Shown: positions 7,595-16,019 of the stretch, in pieces | How positions within the stretch are numbered: the stretch's first letter is position 1 | How the letters are laid out: each line of letters starts with the position of its first letter | NCBI RefSeq assembly: GCF_030812995.1 | Contig: NZ_JAUSTT010000011.1 | Location: 62,001 to 126,000 of the forward strand | DNA: 64,000 nucleotides | Source: Bacillus chungangensis | Lineage (GTDB): Bacteria; Bacillota; Bacilli; Bacillales; Bacillaceae_C | Reading direction: 5' to 3' | Position numbers and translations under genes: made by a program | The notes under the pieces: generated by a model | The model's database searches: none | What the model saw: only the letters and a program-made list of their open reading frames with translations | Told to the model about the DNA's origin: nothing

Positions 7595-7751
7595 AAAGTG
7601 AAACTTCCATGAGTGGGGGTTTTCTTTCATCCCCTACTCATGGTTAGTTGAACCAATCGGACATTTACTGGCAGTATCCCCCACCTAGCGCTTCTGATTC
7701 CTCTTACTCCCTGAGGTAGGGGTCTACTGCCAGTTAGATGTGGGATAAATA
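7595..7751 (-). mobile_element. IS200/IS605-type palindromic element (PATE-like), copy 2, short form
   Basis: This 157-bp copy has the same two hairpins, the same TTTAT|cccacatctaac left border and gtttcactttat right border as copy 1, but lacks the ~65-bp central part. It abuts the start of the T-box leader, so copies 1 and 2 bracket the T-box. Confidence 0.7.
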
Positions 7752-7851
7752 TTAAGATTCATTGTACGGGACTACTAAACAAAATGCAATATAGAACATA
7801 CATTCGTTTTTTGTTATAATGGGAGTGAGAAACGGAAGGATGTGATAAAAT

Positions 7852-8889
7852 ATGTTAAAGATATTCGTATTAGAGAAACCAGTTCATTATGCATCTATTG
7901 ACTATGATGGTCTTTGGAAAAAGTTAATTATCGAATTATTTGAAGAATTTGTTCTGTTCGTTGCCCCTGATTTGTATAAAGAGATTGATTTTACACACAC
8001 ACCGGATTTCTTGCAGCAGGAACTATTTAAAGAGGTGATAAAGGAAAAGAAAGGGAAAAAGATAGCAGATCAAATTGTTAAAGTTTTTTTAAAAGATGGA
8101 CAAGAACAATGGATTCTGATCCATATTGAAGTACAAGGAGATCGTGATCCTGACTTTTCTAAAAGAATGTTTCGTTATTACTACCGTATCTTTGATCAAT
8201 ATGATCGAGATATTGTAGCAATTGCGCTTTTTACAGATTCTTCGAATCGTTTTCGACCTCATATGTTTCAAAAATCGTTATTTGGGACGAAGTTGACGTA
8301 TGAATATAATGTATGTAAAATAATGGATCACCATGAAACAAAGCTTACACAATCCAAAAACCCATTTGCCATTGGTTTGTTAGCTGGAATCTTAGCTAAT
8401 AAATCGAAAAAGGATGACAAGAAACGTTATCACTTCAAACGGAAATTAATAAAAATGATTTTAGAAAAAACTGACTTTCCCCCAAAAGAACAGCGCATCT
8501 ACGTATCTACTCTCATCTATTTTATTGACTACTTATTACAAATTCCAGAAGATTTAACGACAAAACTGCGAAAAGAAATAAAAATTTCCAAGGAGGAAAT
8601 CGACATGATGTACTTAGATAGAAATAATCTCCCGCCAACATTTGGGCATTGGATGAGGCTGGAAAGAGAAGAAGGAAAAGAAGAAGGGAGAAAAGAGGGT
8701 AGGAGAGAAGGAAGAAGAGAAGGAATAATGGAAGGGAGAAAAGCGGGTAAAGGAGAAGGAGAGCTTCAAGCGAAAAAAAGACTGGCCTATAAATTAATTC
8801 AGGAGCAGTTTTCTGAGGATTATGTTGCTCAGTTGACAGAATTACATTTAGAGGAGGTAAAGAAGCTACGGGATTCTGTGATGAATTAA
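7852..8889 (+). CDS. Rpn/YhgA-type PD-(D/E)XK nuclease, recombination-promoting family
   Basis: The N-terminal ~200 residues carry a PD-(D/E)XK nuclease core: aspartate in KIADQIVKVFL followed by IHIEVQG, which supplies the ExQ/ExK part of the active site. This is the layout of Rpn (YhgA-like, transposase_31) proteins that cut DNA. From residue ~270 there is a low-complexity run of repeated EGR/EGK units, then the C-terminal helix FSEDYVAQLTELHLEEVKKLR found in many Firmicutes members. Rpn genes encode a smaller C-terminal protein from an internal start that inhibits the nuclease; here a perfect internal site is visible (see 8605). The protein start has gaaggatgtg upstream of ATG. Confidence 0.85.
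   Translation: MLKIFVLEKPVHYASIDYDGLWKKLIIELFEEFVLFVAPDLYKEIDFTHTPDFLQQELFKEVIKEKKGKKIADQIVKVFLKDGQEQWILIHIEVQGDRDPDFSKRMFRYYYRIFDQYDRDIVAIALFTDSSNRFRPHMFQKSLFGTKLTYEYNVCKIMDHHETKLTQSKNPFAIGLLAGILANKSKKDDKKRYHFKRKLIKMILEKTDFPPKEQRIYVSTLIYFIDYLLQIPEDLTTKLRKEIKISKEEIDMMYLDRNNLPPTFGHWMRLEREEGKEEGRKEGRREGRREGIMEGRKAGKGEGELQAKKRLAYKLIQEQFSEDYVAQLTELHLEEVKKLRDSVMN
8605..8889 (+). CDS. Intragenic C-terminal ORF of the Rpn gene (candidate antitoxin, 94 aa)
   Basis: Inside the Rpn frame, aaggagg at 8590-8596 lies 8 bases before ATGATG at 8605-8610, a textbook translation start in the same frame. It would make the C-terminal 94 residues alone (MMYLDRNNLPPTFGHW...). In enterobacterial Rpn proteins such internally started C-terminal proteins block the toxic nuclease. 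That this one does the same is inference from that precedent; the ribosome site is seen directly. Confidence 0.6.
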   Translation: MMYLDRNNLPPTFGHWMRLEREEGKEEGRKEGRREGRREGIMEGRKAGKGEGELQAKKRLAYKLIQEQFSEDYVAQLTELHLEEVKKLRDSVMN

Positions 8890-8968
8890 GTATCCAAAGC
8901 TGAATTTATGCATTTTTGTGAATTAAAATAAAACTACGAAATGATAAATTTCCAAGGAGAAAATTGAC

Positions 8969-9181
8969 ATGATGTACTTAGACCGTAATAATTTGCCGCC
9001 AACATTTGGGCATTGGATGAGGGTGGAAAGAGAAGAAGGAAAAGGAGAAGGAGAGTTTCAGACGAAAAAAAGGCTAGCCTTGAAATTATTACAAGAGCAG
9101 TTTTCCGAGGATTATGTTGCTCAGTTGACAGAATTAAGTCTCGAAGAGGTAAAGAAACTGCGAGAGTCTACGATGAACTAG
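8969..9181 (+). CDS. Stand-alone duplicate of the Rpn C-terminal ORF (70 aa)
   Basis: This ORF repeats the intragenic Rpn product: MMYLDRNNLPPTFGHWMRVE at the start and FSEDYVAQLTEL near the end, with most of the EGR/EGK repeat region missing. The duplication includes its own ribosome site (aaggag at 8954-8959, 9 bases before the ATG), matching the internal site of the full gene. It has a stop codon of its own and no nuclease domain. It is either a decaying partial tandem duplication or a separate antitoxin gene; the intact frame and ribosome site favour expression. Confidence 0.65.
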   Translation: MMYLDRNNLPPTFGHWMRVEREEGKGEGEFQTKKRLALKLLQEQFSEDYVAQLTELSLEEVKKLRESTMN

Positions 9182-9198
9182 TGATTGTTGAATTTAAC

Positions 9199-9228
9199 AA
9201 AAACCCCATTAAGAAATCTTAATGGGGT
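9199..9228 (-). terminator. Terminator of trhP1-trhP2
   Basis: The stem ccccattaag/cttaatgggg is followed by TTTTTG on the minus strand. Confidence 0.7.
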
Positions 9229-9241
9229 AGACAAAATAGAG

Positions 9242-10474
9242 CTATTTCTTTTTTCTCATCATATCAAATGGTTTAACTGGAGCATTTACTTTTGTTTTCA
9301 CAATCATCATGGCATGTGCTGCTCGGTCAATCGGTGCATCATTCTCATCCCATAACGAATCGATTGTTTGACGTAAATGGGTGAAACCAGGTCCATAAAA
9401 CTCGACTTCATCTCCAACACCAAAATGATTACGTTGTTGGATCGTTGCCATTTTCGTTTCTTCATCATAAGCTAACACTTGGCCTATAAATACATACGCT
9501 GGGATTTTACGACGTTTTCCAAATAGTTGCTGGTCCTCACTTGGTATACCGTAATAAAAACCAGTCGATAATTCTCGTTGCGCGACTTTCCATAATTCAT
9601 CTTCCCACTCTTGCTTAAATTCATAATGATCTGGATCGTTGCAATAAGCATCAACTGCTTGCCGATATACATTCGAAACGGTCGACACATAATGAATCGA
9701 CTTCATACGTCCTTCAATTTTCAAACTGTCTACACCGTTTTCAACTAAATCTGGAATATGGTGAATCATCGACATATCAACCGCACTCATGGAAAACGCC
9801 TCTACAGGGTCGCCTTCCAATAGTGATTCATGTTCGCCCGACTCCGGCATCTCAAATAAATCATATTTCCAGCGGCAAGACTGTGAGCAGCCGCCGCGAT
9901 TTGCGTCACGTGCTGACATGTGATTAGATAACACACATCTTCCTGAATAAGAAATACACATTGCTCCATGAATAAACGCCTCAATTTCAACGTCTGTTTT
10001 TTGGCGAATTTCTTTAATCTCATCCATGCCGACTTCTCTAGCCAAGACAACACGCTCTAGCCCTTCTTGATGCCAAAAATTGAGTGTTTCATAATTAGTT
10101 GCAGAAGCTTGCGTTGATAAGTGAATTGGCAATCCCGGTGCTTCGGTTGCACAGATTTCAATTAAAGCTGGGTCTGATACAATCACCGCATTGATGCCAA
10201 TATCTCGCAATGTCCGGAAAAAGTCTCCTGCGCCTTCCGCATCTTCTTCATGAGTAACCATATTTGAGGCTACATACACCTTGGCGTTGTGTTTTTTAGC
10301 AAATGCTACGCCTTCTCGCATTTCATCGAATGAAAAGTTTCCCGCTCGACTTCTTAACCCGTAAGCATTGCCGCCAATATATACAGCATCTGCACCGTAG
10401 TGAATAGCCATTTTTAACTTTTCAAGCGTCCCTGCTGGTGCTAAAACTTCTGGTTTTTTTGTTATTTTTCTCAC
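9242..10474 (-). CDS. trhP2: U32 family protein YrrO/TrhP2, tRNA U34 hydroxylation
   Basis: This 410-residue protein matches the larger Bacillus U32 'peptidase' (YrrO). The N-terminal TIM-barrel part starts PEVLAPAGTLEKLKMAIHYGADAVYIGG. The cysteine motif (AMCISYSGRCVLSNH, then GGCSQSCRWKYDL) supplies the conserved cysteines of the family. A C-terminal beta domain follows (VFIGQVLAYDEETKMATIQQR). In B. subtilis YrrN and YrrO are needed for prephenate-dependent 5-hydroxylation of U34 in tRNA; the old peptidase name is not thought to reflect function there. It lies 14 bases downstream of its partner, so the two form an operon. Confidence 0.88.
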   Translation of the reverse strand: MRKITKKPEVLAPAGTLEKLKMAIHYGADAVYIGGNAYGLRSRAGNFSFDEMREGVAFAKKHNAKVYVASNMVTHEEDAEGAGDFFRTLRDIGINAVIVSDPALIEICATEAPGLPIHLSTQASATNYETLNFWHQEGLERVVLAREVGMDEIKEIRQKTDVEIEAFIHGAMCISYSGRCVLSNHMSARDANRGGCSQSCRWKYDLFEMPESGEHESLLEGDPVEAFSMSAVDMSMIHHIPDLVENGVDSLKIEGRMKSIHYVSTVSNVYRQAVDAYCNDPDHYEFKQEWEDELWKVAQRELSTGFYYGIPSEDQQLFGKRRKIPAYVFIGQVLAYDEETKMATIQQRNHFGVGDEVEFYGPGFTHLRQTIDSLWDENDAPIDRAAHAMMIVKTKVNAPVKPFDMMRKKK

Positions 10475-10488
10475 TGTTGTTCACCTCC

Positions 10489-11409
10489 CTATTGTATATC
10501 GCTTGGGTCTTTTAAGAAAAAGCCTTCGTCTAGTGATCTTTCTGGTGGATGATGCGCGATGAGCTGTTCGTTTAAACGCTCCATTAATGCTGGTGTCCAC
10601 GTACCTTCAGCAAAAGCTTTTTTCGCTTCAACAAAAAGCCTAGCGATAGCGATAAAATGTTCTCCTTTTGTAAAGATGCCATCTAATTTCCACTGTTTTA
10701 ATCCTGTATAAACCAATTTATCTAAATGCGGCAAAAGATTGATATCATTTGTAGCAAAAATGTGCGTTCCATTTCTATCTTCGTAAACAGAGTAGTGGGT
10801 ATCTTTATCTTTAGGTTCTGATAAAAATAAGCCCCGATCTTTTGTGAACGATTCTGCTTGATTTGTAAAATTAAAATAGTTTTCGACTAGCGGCCGTTTA
10901 GAATGGTGAATACATGTTGCTCCGTAAACGAGTACTTCAATTGGAACCTTAACTTGCGGCTGAATAGCTTCTAATTCTTTAAAGGTTAATTCTCTAGCAA
11001 GAACAGCCCCTTGCGCACCACGTTTTACCCAAAAATTAATTTGATTGGCGCTTGTCACCATCGTTTGCGCATCATAGACGAAAGGCAACTGAATTTGCTT
11101 TGTTTTTAAAAGATGAATGACTCCAGGATCACCAACAGTAATCAAATCAACACCGATTTCTTGTAAAAACTCCAAATAAGGTACAATTTTCTCAATTTGT
11201 TCATTATGCATGATCGCATTTACAGCGACACAAACCCGCTTCTGATGTTCGTGTGCATATGTGGTAATGGCTTCCATTTCTTCATGCGAAAATGATGCTG
11301 GCAAACGCAGCCCGAAAGATTCTTCCCCTATATATAGGGTATCAACGCCTGCAGAAACTAAAGATTTTACTTGATCAACTGATTCTGCTGTTGCGATTAG
11401 TTCAATCAT
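10489..11409 (-). CDS. trhP1: U32 family protein YrrN/TrhP1
   Basis: This is the shorter U32 partner (about 306 residues). It opens MIELIATAESVDQVKSLVSAG and keeps the YGATCIHHSKRPL segment in place of the full cysteine cluster of the larger protein. It is expected to act with TrhP2 in tRNA U34 hydroxylation. The ATG at 11409 has the ribosome site aaaggggg 7 bases upstream; an earlier in-frame ATG at 11427 lies before that site and is not used. Unlike in B. subtilis, the pair is not followed by udk and greA here. Confidence 0.85.
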   Translation of the reverse strand: MIELIATAESVDQVKSLVSAGVDTLYIGEESFGLRLPASFSHEEMEAITTYAHEHQKRVCVAVNAIMHNEQIEKIVPYLEFLQEIGVDLITVGDPGVIHLLKTKQIQLPFVYDAQTMVTSANQINFWVKRGAQGAVLARELTFKELEAIQPQVKVPIEVLVYGATCIHHSKRPLVENYFNFTNQAESFTKDRGLFLSEPKDKDTHYSVYEDRNGTHIFATNDINLLPHLDKLVYTGLKQWKLDGIFTKGEHFIAIARLFVEAKKAFAEGTWTPALMERLNEQLIAHHPPERSLDEGFFLKDPSDIQ

Positions 11410-11655
11410 TTCTTTGCCCCCTTTCATAAGTCCCTCATACTATCTATTAAAAAAACATTTTGCTCTGTGTAAAGGTTGTATTCAGTAACTCCATAGAAAA
11501 ATCGTATCATAAAAAACAACTTAAAATATGAGCTTTTTGTGACAAAACTCTTTTTTTGGATTCCAACTATAAGTATTTCCTTTTTTCTAAAAAAACCACA
11601 TTTTCTTTTGGTTAGGATAGGTGTGACGGTTGAAAGAGAAAAATTATCTTTCTTA
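11410..11655. other. Intergenic stretch upstream of trhP1
   Basis: About 250 AT-rich bases that should hold the trhP promoter. I see no convincing gene; the open frame here has no ribosome site or recognisable protein. Confidence 0.5.
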
Positions 11656-11659
11656 CACA

Positions 11660-11692
11660 AAAAAGACCAGGTCATCTAGACAAGGTCTTTTG
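11660..11692 (-). terminator. Terminator after the siderophore-binding pseudogene
   Basis: The arms aaaagacc and ggtctttt pair; on the minus strand the hairpin ends in ggtcttttttg. Confidence 0.6.
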
Positions 11693-11701
11693 CTGTTCTG
11701 A

Positions 11702-12315
11702 TTATTTAGATGTCAACATGTCTACAATTTTATCGATCTGCATATCTTAAAGCAACTACGTCGCTATAGTAGAAGGCGTCAACATTATAGTTGTGAAAAT
11801 TTCCATTTTTAACAGCAGGAAAATTGTTCCACAAAGAACTAGAAGTGATCGCTTTTTCGGCTGAATCGCCGGCATTTTCTTCTGCTGATGCATTGGAACG
11901 AACTCCTAAGAAGATATGATCCGCTTCTCCAAGAATATCAGGAATCGCTTCTTGAGAGATGCTCGCCCATCCTTTTTCAAATGCCTCTTCCTCTACTCTT
12001 TTTGGAGCTTGAAGTCCTAATACATTATAACCATACGTTTTTGTTTTTCCCATTAAGTAAATTTCTTTTTGACTTAATTCAACGATGGCTACTTTCGTGT
12101 TTTGATCCATTTTAGAAAAAAGTTCTGTTTTCTTTTCTTCGGCTTTTTTATCAAATGCCTTGATTCACTCTTTAGCCTCGTCTTCTTTATTTAACGCTTT
12201 TCCAATCTCTGTTAAACGTTTGCGAAATCTAATGGAATATAAATAGTTGAAGCAATTTTTGACAGTTCCTCATATAGCCCTTCTTCCATATGTAAAAATG
12301 ATATCAGGATTTAAA
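11702..12315 (-). pseudogene. Iron-siderophore ABC transporter substrate-binding protein, C-terminal remnant
   Basis: Pieces of a FhuD/FecB-type binding protein are spread over several frames: YEELSKIASTIYIPLD, then IGKALNKEDEAKE followed by an in-frame TGA, then KMDQNTKVAIVELSQKE through SLWNNFPAVKNGNFHNYNVDAFYYSDVVALRYAD, and finally DKIVDMLTSK after another frameshift near 11737. The N-terminal half, including any lipoprotein signal, is absent. The remnant ends at about 12315, where the next gene (unknown function) begins to overlap it, so the accessory island starting there probably replaced the front half. Confidence 0.75.
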
Positions 12316-12942
12316 GATTTTATTTATTAATCGTTCTTTAAATCCTTTTGATACCTCAAAAAACCTATCATTTCTATTTACCTTATATGCATAAATATTG
12401 TTTGAGCAGTCATCTGTACCGATGACATATACCCTTACATCTTTAACAGCTAATATATCCCCTAGATTTTCAATGTTTTCATTTGTTGAAGCAATTGCAG
12501 TATTTTCCTTAGGTAAAAAAATTCGAGGCATTGCATTCCTACCATCAATTCTTGAACGAACCTCAACTTCATTTACCTTGGATACAATTTTTAGTTTTTC
12601 TTCATTAGTATTAAGTGTAAATTGAGGGTCTAATATCTTTAATAAATAAATTATCGGCGCAATTACATAATCAGATTCATTATGATAATCCTTTAGGCAC
12701 TGAATCAAAGTATATTGAATACCTTTTATGTCACATATTTGGTAAAGTTCATCTTGAACATTTTCAGCAATGATAAATTTCTCGATAGTTATAATATTCT
12801 TTTTGATAGCTTCTTTTATTAATGACTTATATTCATCTTTATACACCGCTCCTCTACTATCGTTGTAAAGAGCCTTATAATCAACCCCCTCATCTACTGC
12901 AACCCTTTTAATAAATAATTTTTCAATACTCAACTCACTCAA
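12304..12942 (-). CDS. Protein of unknown function (212 aa) at island edge
   Basis: I do not recognise this protein. It is soluble, lysine- and glutamate-rich, with mostly helical first 120 residues (MSELSIEKLFIKRVAVDEG...) and a strand-rich end (DVRVYVIGTDDCSNNIYAYKVNRNDRFFEVSKGF). Its last codons lie in sequence that once coded for the siderophore-binding protein. It is in the same orientation as the nuclease-containing operon but separated from it by 450 bases and a terminator. Its place in an island with a nuclease makes a defence or mobile-element role possible, without direct evidence. Confidence 0.6.
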   Translation of the reverse strand: MSELSIEKLFIKRVAVDEGVDYKALYNDSRGAVYKDEYKSLIKEAIKKNIITIEKFIIAENVQDELYQICDIKGIQYTLIQCLKDYHNESDYVIAPIIYLLKILDPQFTLNTNEEKLKIVSKVNEVEVRSRIDGRNAMPRIFLPKENTAIASTNENIENLGDILAVKDVRVYVIGTDDCSNNIYAYKVNRNDRFFEVSKGFKERLINKIFKS

Positions 12943-13286
12943 CCCCTTTTCAAGAAAACTCTAGTTATTATACATCATAAAGACATGTCAACTCACCTCA
13001 TTATACAAATTTTTATAAATATTGATTAAATTTTAATATTGAGTTGAGCTTTTGGGGTACTAACAATTCCCCTAAAAATACCAACTCTTAAAATGTTGTA
13101 AACTAGACCTTATATAAAAAAAGACACTCATTATAACTTATAAGACTAAACAAAGAAACTTTAGAGACATTAAGTCGTACTTTGACGTTTCTAAGAAAAA
13201 TAACTATGTGATTACTTTTGTACAGTTCACAGTATATCTTCAAGACAAGAAATCAAGTTAAAAGTATTTATTAAAATATAAAAGAA
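12943..13286. other. AT-rich gap between island genes
   Basis: No gene seen. It should contain the promoter of the 12304 gene: ttgaca and tataat occur close to its start on the minus strand, but only 13 bases apart, so I do not call them a promoter. Confidence 0.4.
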
Positions 13287-13325
13287 AGACAATACCACTA
13301 ATCTTTATAGTAAATGGTATTGTCT
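13287..13325 (-). terminator. Terminator of the two-gene nuclease operon
   Basis: The stem gacaatacca/tggtattgtc is followed on the minus strand by TTTCTTTTA. Confidence 0.65.
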
Positions 13326-13390
13326 CGCTTATCTCTGCTATCAATTTTTTTATTATGAGACTTAATTTGTTGCTCATTAACTAACTGCTC

Positions 13391-14686
13391 CTACCCTTTT
13401 TCATCACTGATAGTATTAGCCTTTCCATTAATAGATTGATTAGATACATCTCTACTTGAAGTTAATACTTGTGCCTCAGTTGTTGATATTGTCTCGTTTT
13501 TTTCCTCCGTTACTACTGACTCTGTTTTAACAATTGTAGCTTTTGGTTGGATACTTTCGTTATTGTTAGATTTTTCCCAAATATGTTTCCAATCAATTCC
13601 ACAAAAACTTTTAACAAATGCCAATACATTTCGAGATGCCTTCATTCTTTCATCAGACATACTGTGTCCAAAAATTTTTATAAATTCTTCGTCTGTATAC
13701 TCTTTACCTTTAAATCCTTGCTCGAATAACAAAAAGTCAAGAAGTTGAGGCATTCTTAAATACATTTGTGGTCTTAATAAAGCCCTCTCTACTAAACCAA
13801 TTAAACTATCAGTATATGGGGGAACTGTGATTTCACCAAAATCTACTTCCTTTGGTGCAACAGACTTCGGTACTGATGACTTAACAATCTCATTAGCCAA
13901 GTCCTTAGCATTTTTTATTATACCCTTTACAGCTCTTGGTTCCATTTCACCAAATGTTAATTTGTTTATAATATGCTCCCTTCTAACGTTTTCAGGAAGA
14001 CTAAGAACATCAGAACAAATACAAAGTAGTTGGAGACCAACAATAGTGGTTAGTTCGCAGGCAAGGAATCTTAGTGCTTTATTAAATTCATCATTACTAT
14101 CTGTGTACAACTGAAGCTCTTTTGAAACCTCTTCTAAGTAAGCAAGAGCAATATTTAATGCAAGGTAGGGATTCTCATTTAGATAAAGCTTCTTAAAATT
14201 TGAAAATATATTATTTATTACCCTATTTCTTTTGGAAATTTTTTCCAGAGTTTTTTCATATGCCTCATAATATGATGCATCTGCTAACCCATGGGGAGAA
14301 TTAGAGCTCGTATATTTAGAAATTATATCACTAGTTAATACCTTTACACCACCAGTACCTGCAAAACGAATTATTTCTGATTGAGTTTTATTTAGAGCTA
14401 CAAATACATTTGAGGTATTTACGAACTCACCAAGTCCCTTTGCCCAAAAGATTCTTTCATATGGTTTAGCCCTAGCTTTATTTTTACAATCACACACTAT
14501 TCTATGTTTTTGAAACAGTCCTGTAAACATTATTCCCAAAACATCAATATCCGTGGCATCTTGATTTGTCGTACCAAATTGTAATGGTACACTCCTTCGG
14601 ACAAGGTAACCCTGACTTTGAAACATATCTGAGATAGTATACTCAAATCCAAAGCCTTTTCTATCTGTTTTACTAGAAATGTTCAC
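13391..14686 (-). CDS. PD-(D/E)XK (Mrr-like) nuclease-domain protein (431 aa)
   Basis: Residues 11-100 read as a restriction-endonuclease-like domain: GFGFEYTI (Glu15), GYLVRRSVPLQFG, then TDIDVLG (Asp48) and IVCDCKNK, where Asp66-x-Lys68 forms the catalytic D/E-x-K. This order fits Mrr/archaeal-Holliday-like PD-(D/E)XK proteins. The remaining ~330 residues are helical and unrecognised, ending in a Ser/Thr/Glu-rich tail. Its start overlaps the end of the upstream partner by 4 bases (ATGA type), so the two are translationally coupled. With a partner of unknown function this looks like a defence or DNA-processing module (inference). Confidence 0.65.
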   Translation of the reverse strand: MNISSKTDRKGFGFEYTISDMFQSQGYLVRRSVPLQFGTTNQDATDIDVLGIMFTGLFQKHRIVCDCKNKARAKPYERIFWAKGLGEFVNTSNVFVALNKTQSEIIRFAGTGGVKVLTSDIISKYTSSNSPHGLADASYYEAYEKTLEKISKRNRVINNIFSNFKKLYLNENPYLALNIALAYLEEVSKELQLYTDSNDEFNKALRFLACELTTIVGLQLLCICSDVLSLPENVRREHIINKLTFGEMEPRAVKGIIKNAKDLANEIVKSSVPKSVAPKEVDFGEITVPPYTDSLIGLVERALLRPQMYLRMPQLLDFLLFEQGFKGKEYTDEEFIKIFGHSMSDERMKASRNVLAFVKSFCGIDWKHIWEKSNNNESIQPKATIVKTESVVTEEKNETISTTEAQVLTSSRDVSNQSINGKANTISDEKG

Positions 14687-15981
14687 CTTACTTCCCCTCC
14701 CGTCCTTAAAGTCAAAAGCAATTTATTTCGCATAGATTCAACAGGAGCAGTTGACTTTGCTAAAATTTGATTTTTTCTTGTTTCAGGTATAATACATCCT
14801 GTTGGCTGATAATTTAACAAATCTCCAATATTTTCTCCCACCTCAAGAGTTACTTTATTATATGTAATCATTTGACGGACAAGTTCTCCTACCTCTTGTT
14901 GGCGTAATTTCATCTCGAATCCATAAGGGGTAGCCGACCTAGTCTGGATAACTCCATCTATCTCGAGTAATGCATAGTCTTGTCCAATCGCAGTAGCCGG
15001 CCCCACCCATTGACCTCTTAATAATTTATTTATGATATTTAACATTTTGTCGAGAGTGGAAATTTTTCCTCTTCCCCAAGTTGATTTTGTTTGCCCAAAT
15101 CGCAAACAGCTCAATAACACCTTAGCCTTATGGAAGACATCTTCTGATAAATTAAAATTACCTACCCCCTGTCCCTTTAAGTGGGGAGTTGTAAAGAATG
15201 TTGCTGAACCAATAGGAGATTGAACTGTGACTCCATCTAATAATCCAACACCTTCCATCATTAATATTATTTCTGGCTTAATATTTGTAGGAATACTATC
15301 TGCTAGAAAACCCTGATTATCAGTTATTAGTTTTTGTATTTCTTGTACCATCTCTCGTTCAGAGTCTTTTAATGATGATAAAGCCTTTGTTACTCGATGG
15401 GGATCACCACTAAAAGAATATTCATTATATAAAACTATTTCTTCACCCTTACCACTAGACTTTACCAATCCAAAGATTTCCTGAAGCTTTATAGTAGTGT
15501 CAGCACATTCCTCGCCTATCCCTTTTTTCGTAAGAGCTTCTTTTAACTCTACTGGATAACGAGGTAGTATAAAGGTTTCATTTAGACCAAGTAAGCTAGC
15601 TTGCTCCTCATCGTGTGGACTAAGTTTATCATATAATGAGGAGACAGTCTCGAGTGCCTCTTTACCTGAAAAACAGTAAACTTCAATTTCTTTAGGTCTC
15701 CCCAATACATCAACATTATAATCAACCTTCTCCTCTTTTTTTAGATAATCTAAATATGTTACTAACTCAGCAGGGGAAATACTAGATTGACGTGCAAATA
15801 TCTTTGCACTATTAATATCTACTATTTCCTGTTGATCAGCTACTAAACGTCCCAAGAAGGCGCCTGCTTTTCCGGCCTGCTCTGTTGCTTCAAAAAAAGA
15901 GAGTTCTGTCGTATTTTGTTTTAATTCCCCAAGATGTTTGACAGTATTTACAATCCATGTCCCTTTAGTTAATTTATCCAT
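14683..15981 (-). CDS. Protein of unknown function (432 aa), partner of the nuclease-like protein
   Basis: I do not recognise a family. The protein is soluble. Residues ~60-95 (SSISPAELVTYLDYLKKEEKVDY) could be a winged-helix segment, and residues ~150-190 include a second helical pair. No Walker A, helicase, methylase or cysteine-rich motif is visible. A site ggggtg lies about 6-8 bases before the ATG. It is the first gene of a two-gene operon with the PD-(D/E)XK protein and is preceded by a strong palindrome at 16020-16049 that could be its operator. Confidence 0.6.
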   Translation of the reverse strand: MDKLTKGTWIVNTVKHLGELKQNTTELSFFEATEQAGKAGAFLGRLVADQQEIVDINSAKIFARQSSISPAELVTYLDYLKKEEKVDYNVDVLGRPKEIEVYCFSGKEALETVSSLYDKLSPHDEEQASLLGLNETFILPRYPVELKEALTKKGIGEECADTTIKLQEIFGLVKSSGKGEEIVLYNEYSFSGDPHRVTKALSSLKDSEREMVQEIQKLITDNQGFLADSIPTNIKPEIILMMEGVGLLDGVTVQSPIGSATFFTTPHLKGQGVGNFNLSEDVFHKAKVLLSCLRFGQTKSTWGRGKISTLDKMLNIINKLLRGQWVGPATAIGQDYALLEIDGVIQTRSATPYGFEMKLRQQEVGELVRQMITYNKVTLEVGENIGDLLNYQPTGCIIPETRKNQILAKSTAPVESMRNKLLLTLRTGGEVR

Positions 15982-16019
15982 TTATTACACCCCATACCCT
16001 TTTCATATTGGCCTTGAAA

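Noticed and set aside
11424-11675. 83-residue minus-strand ORF upstream of trhP1
   Set aside because: No ribosome site, low-complexity AT-rich coding, overlaps the trhP1 leader and a terminator.
12943-12990. ttgaca/tataat pair as promoter of the 12304 gene
   Set aside because: The spacing is 13 bases, too short for SigA.
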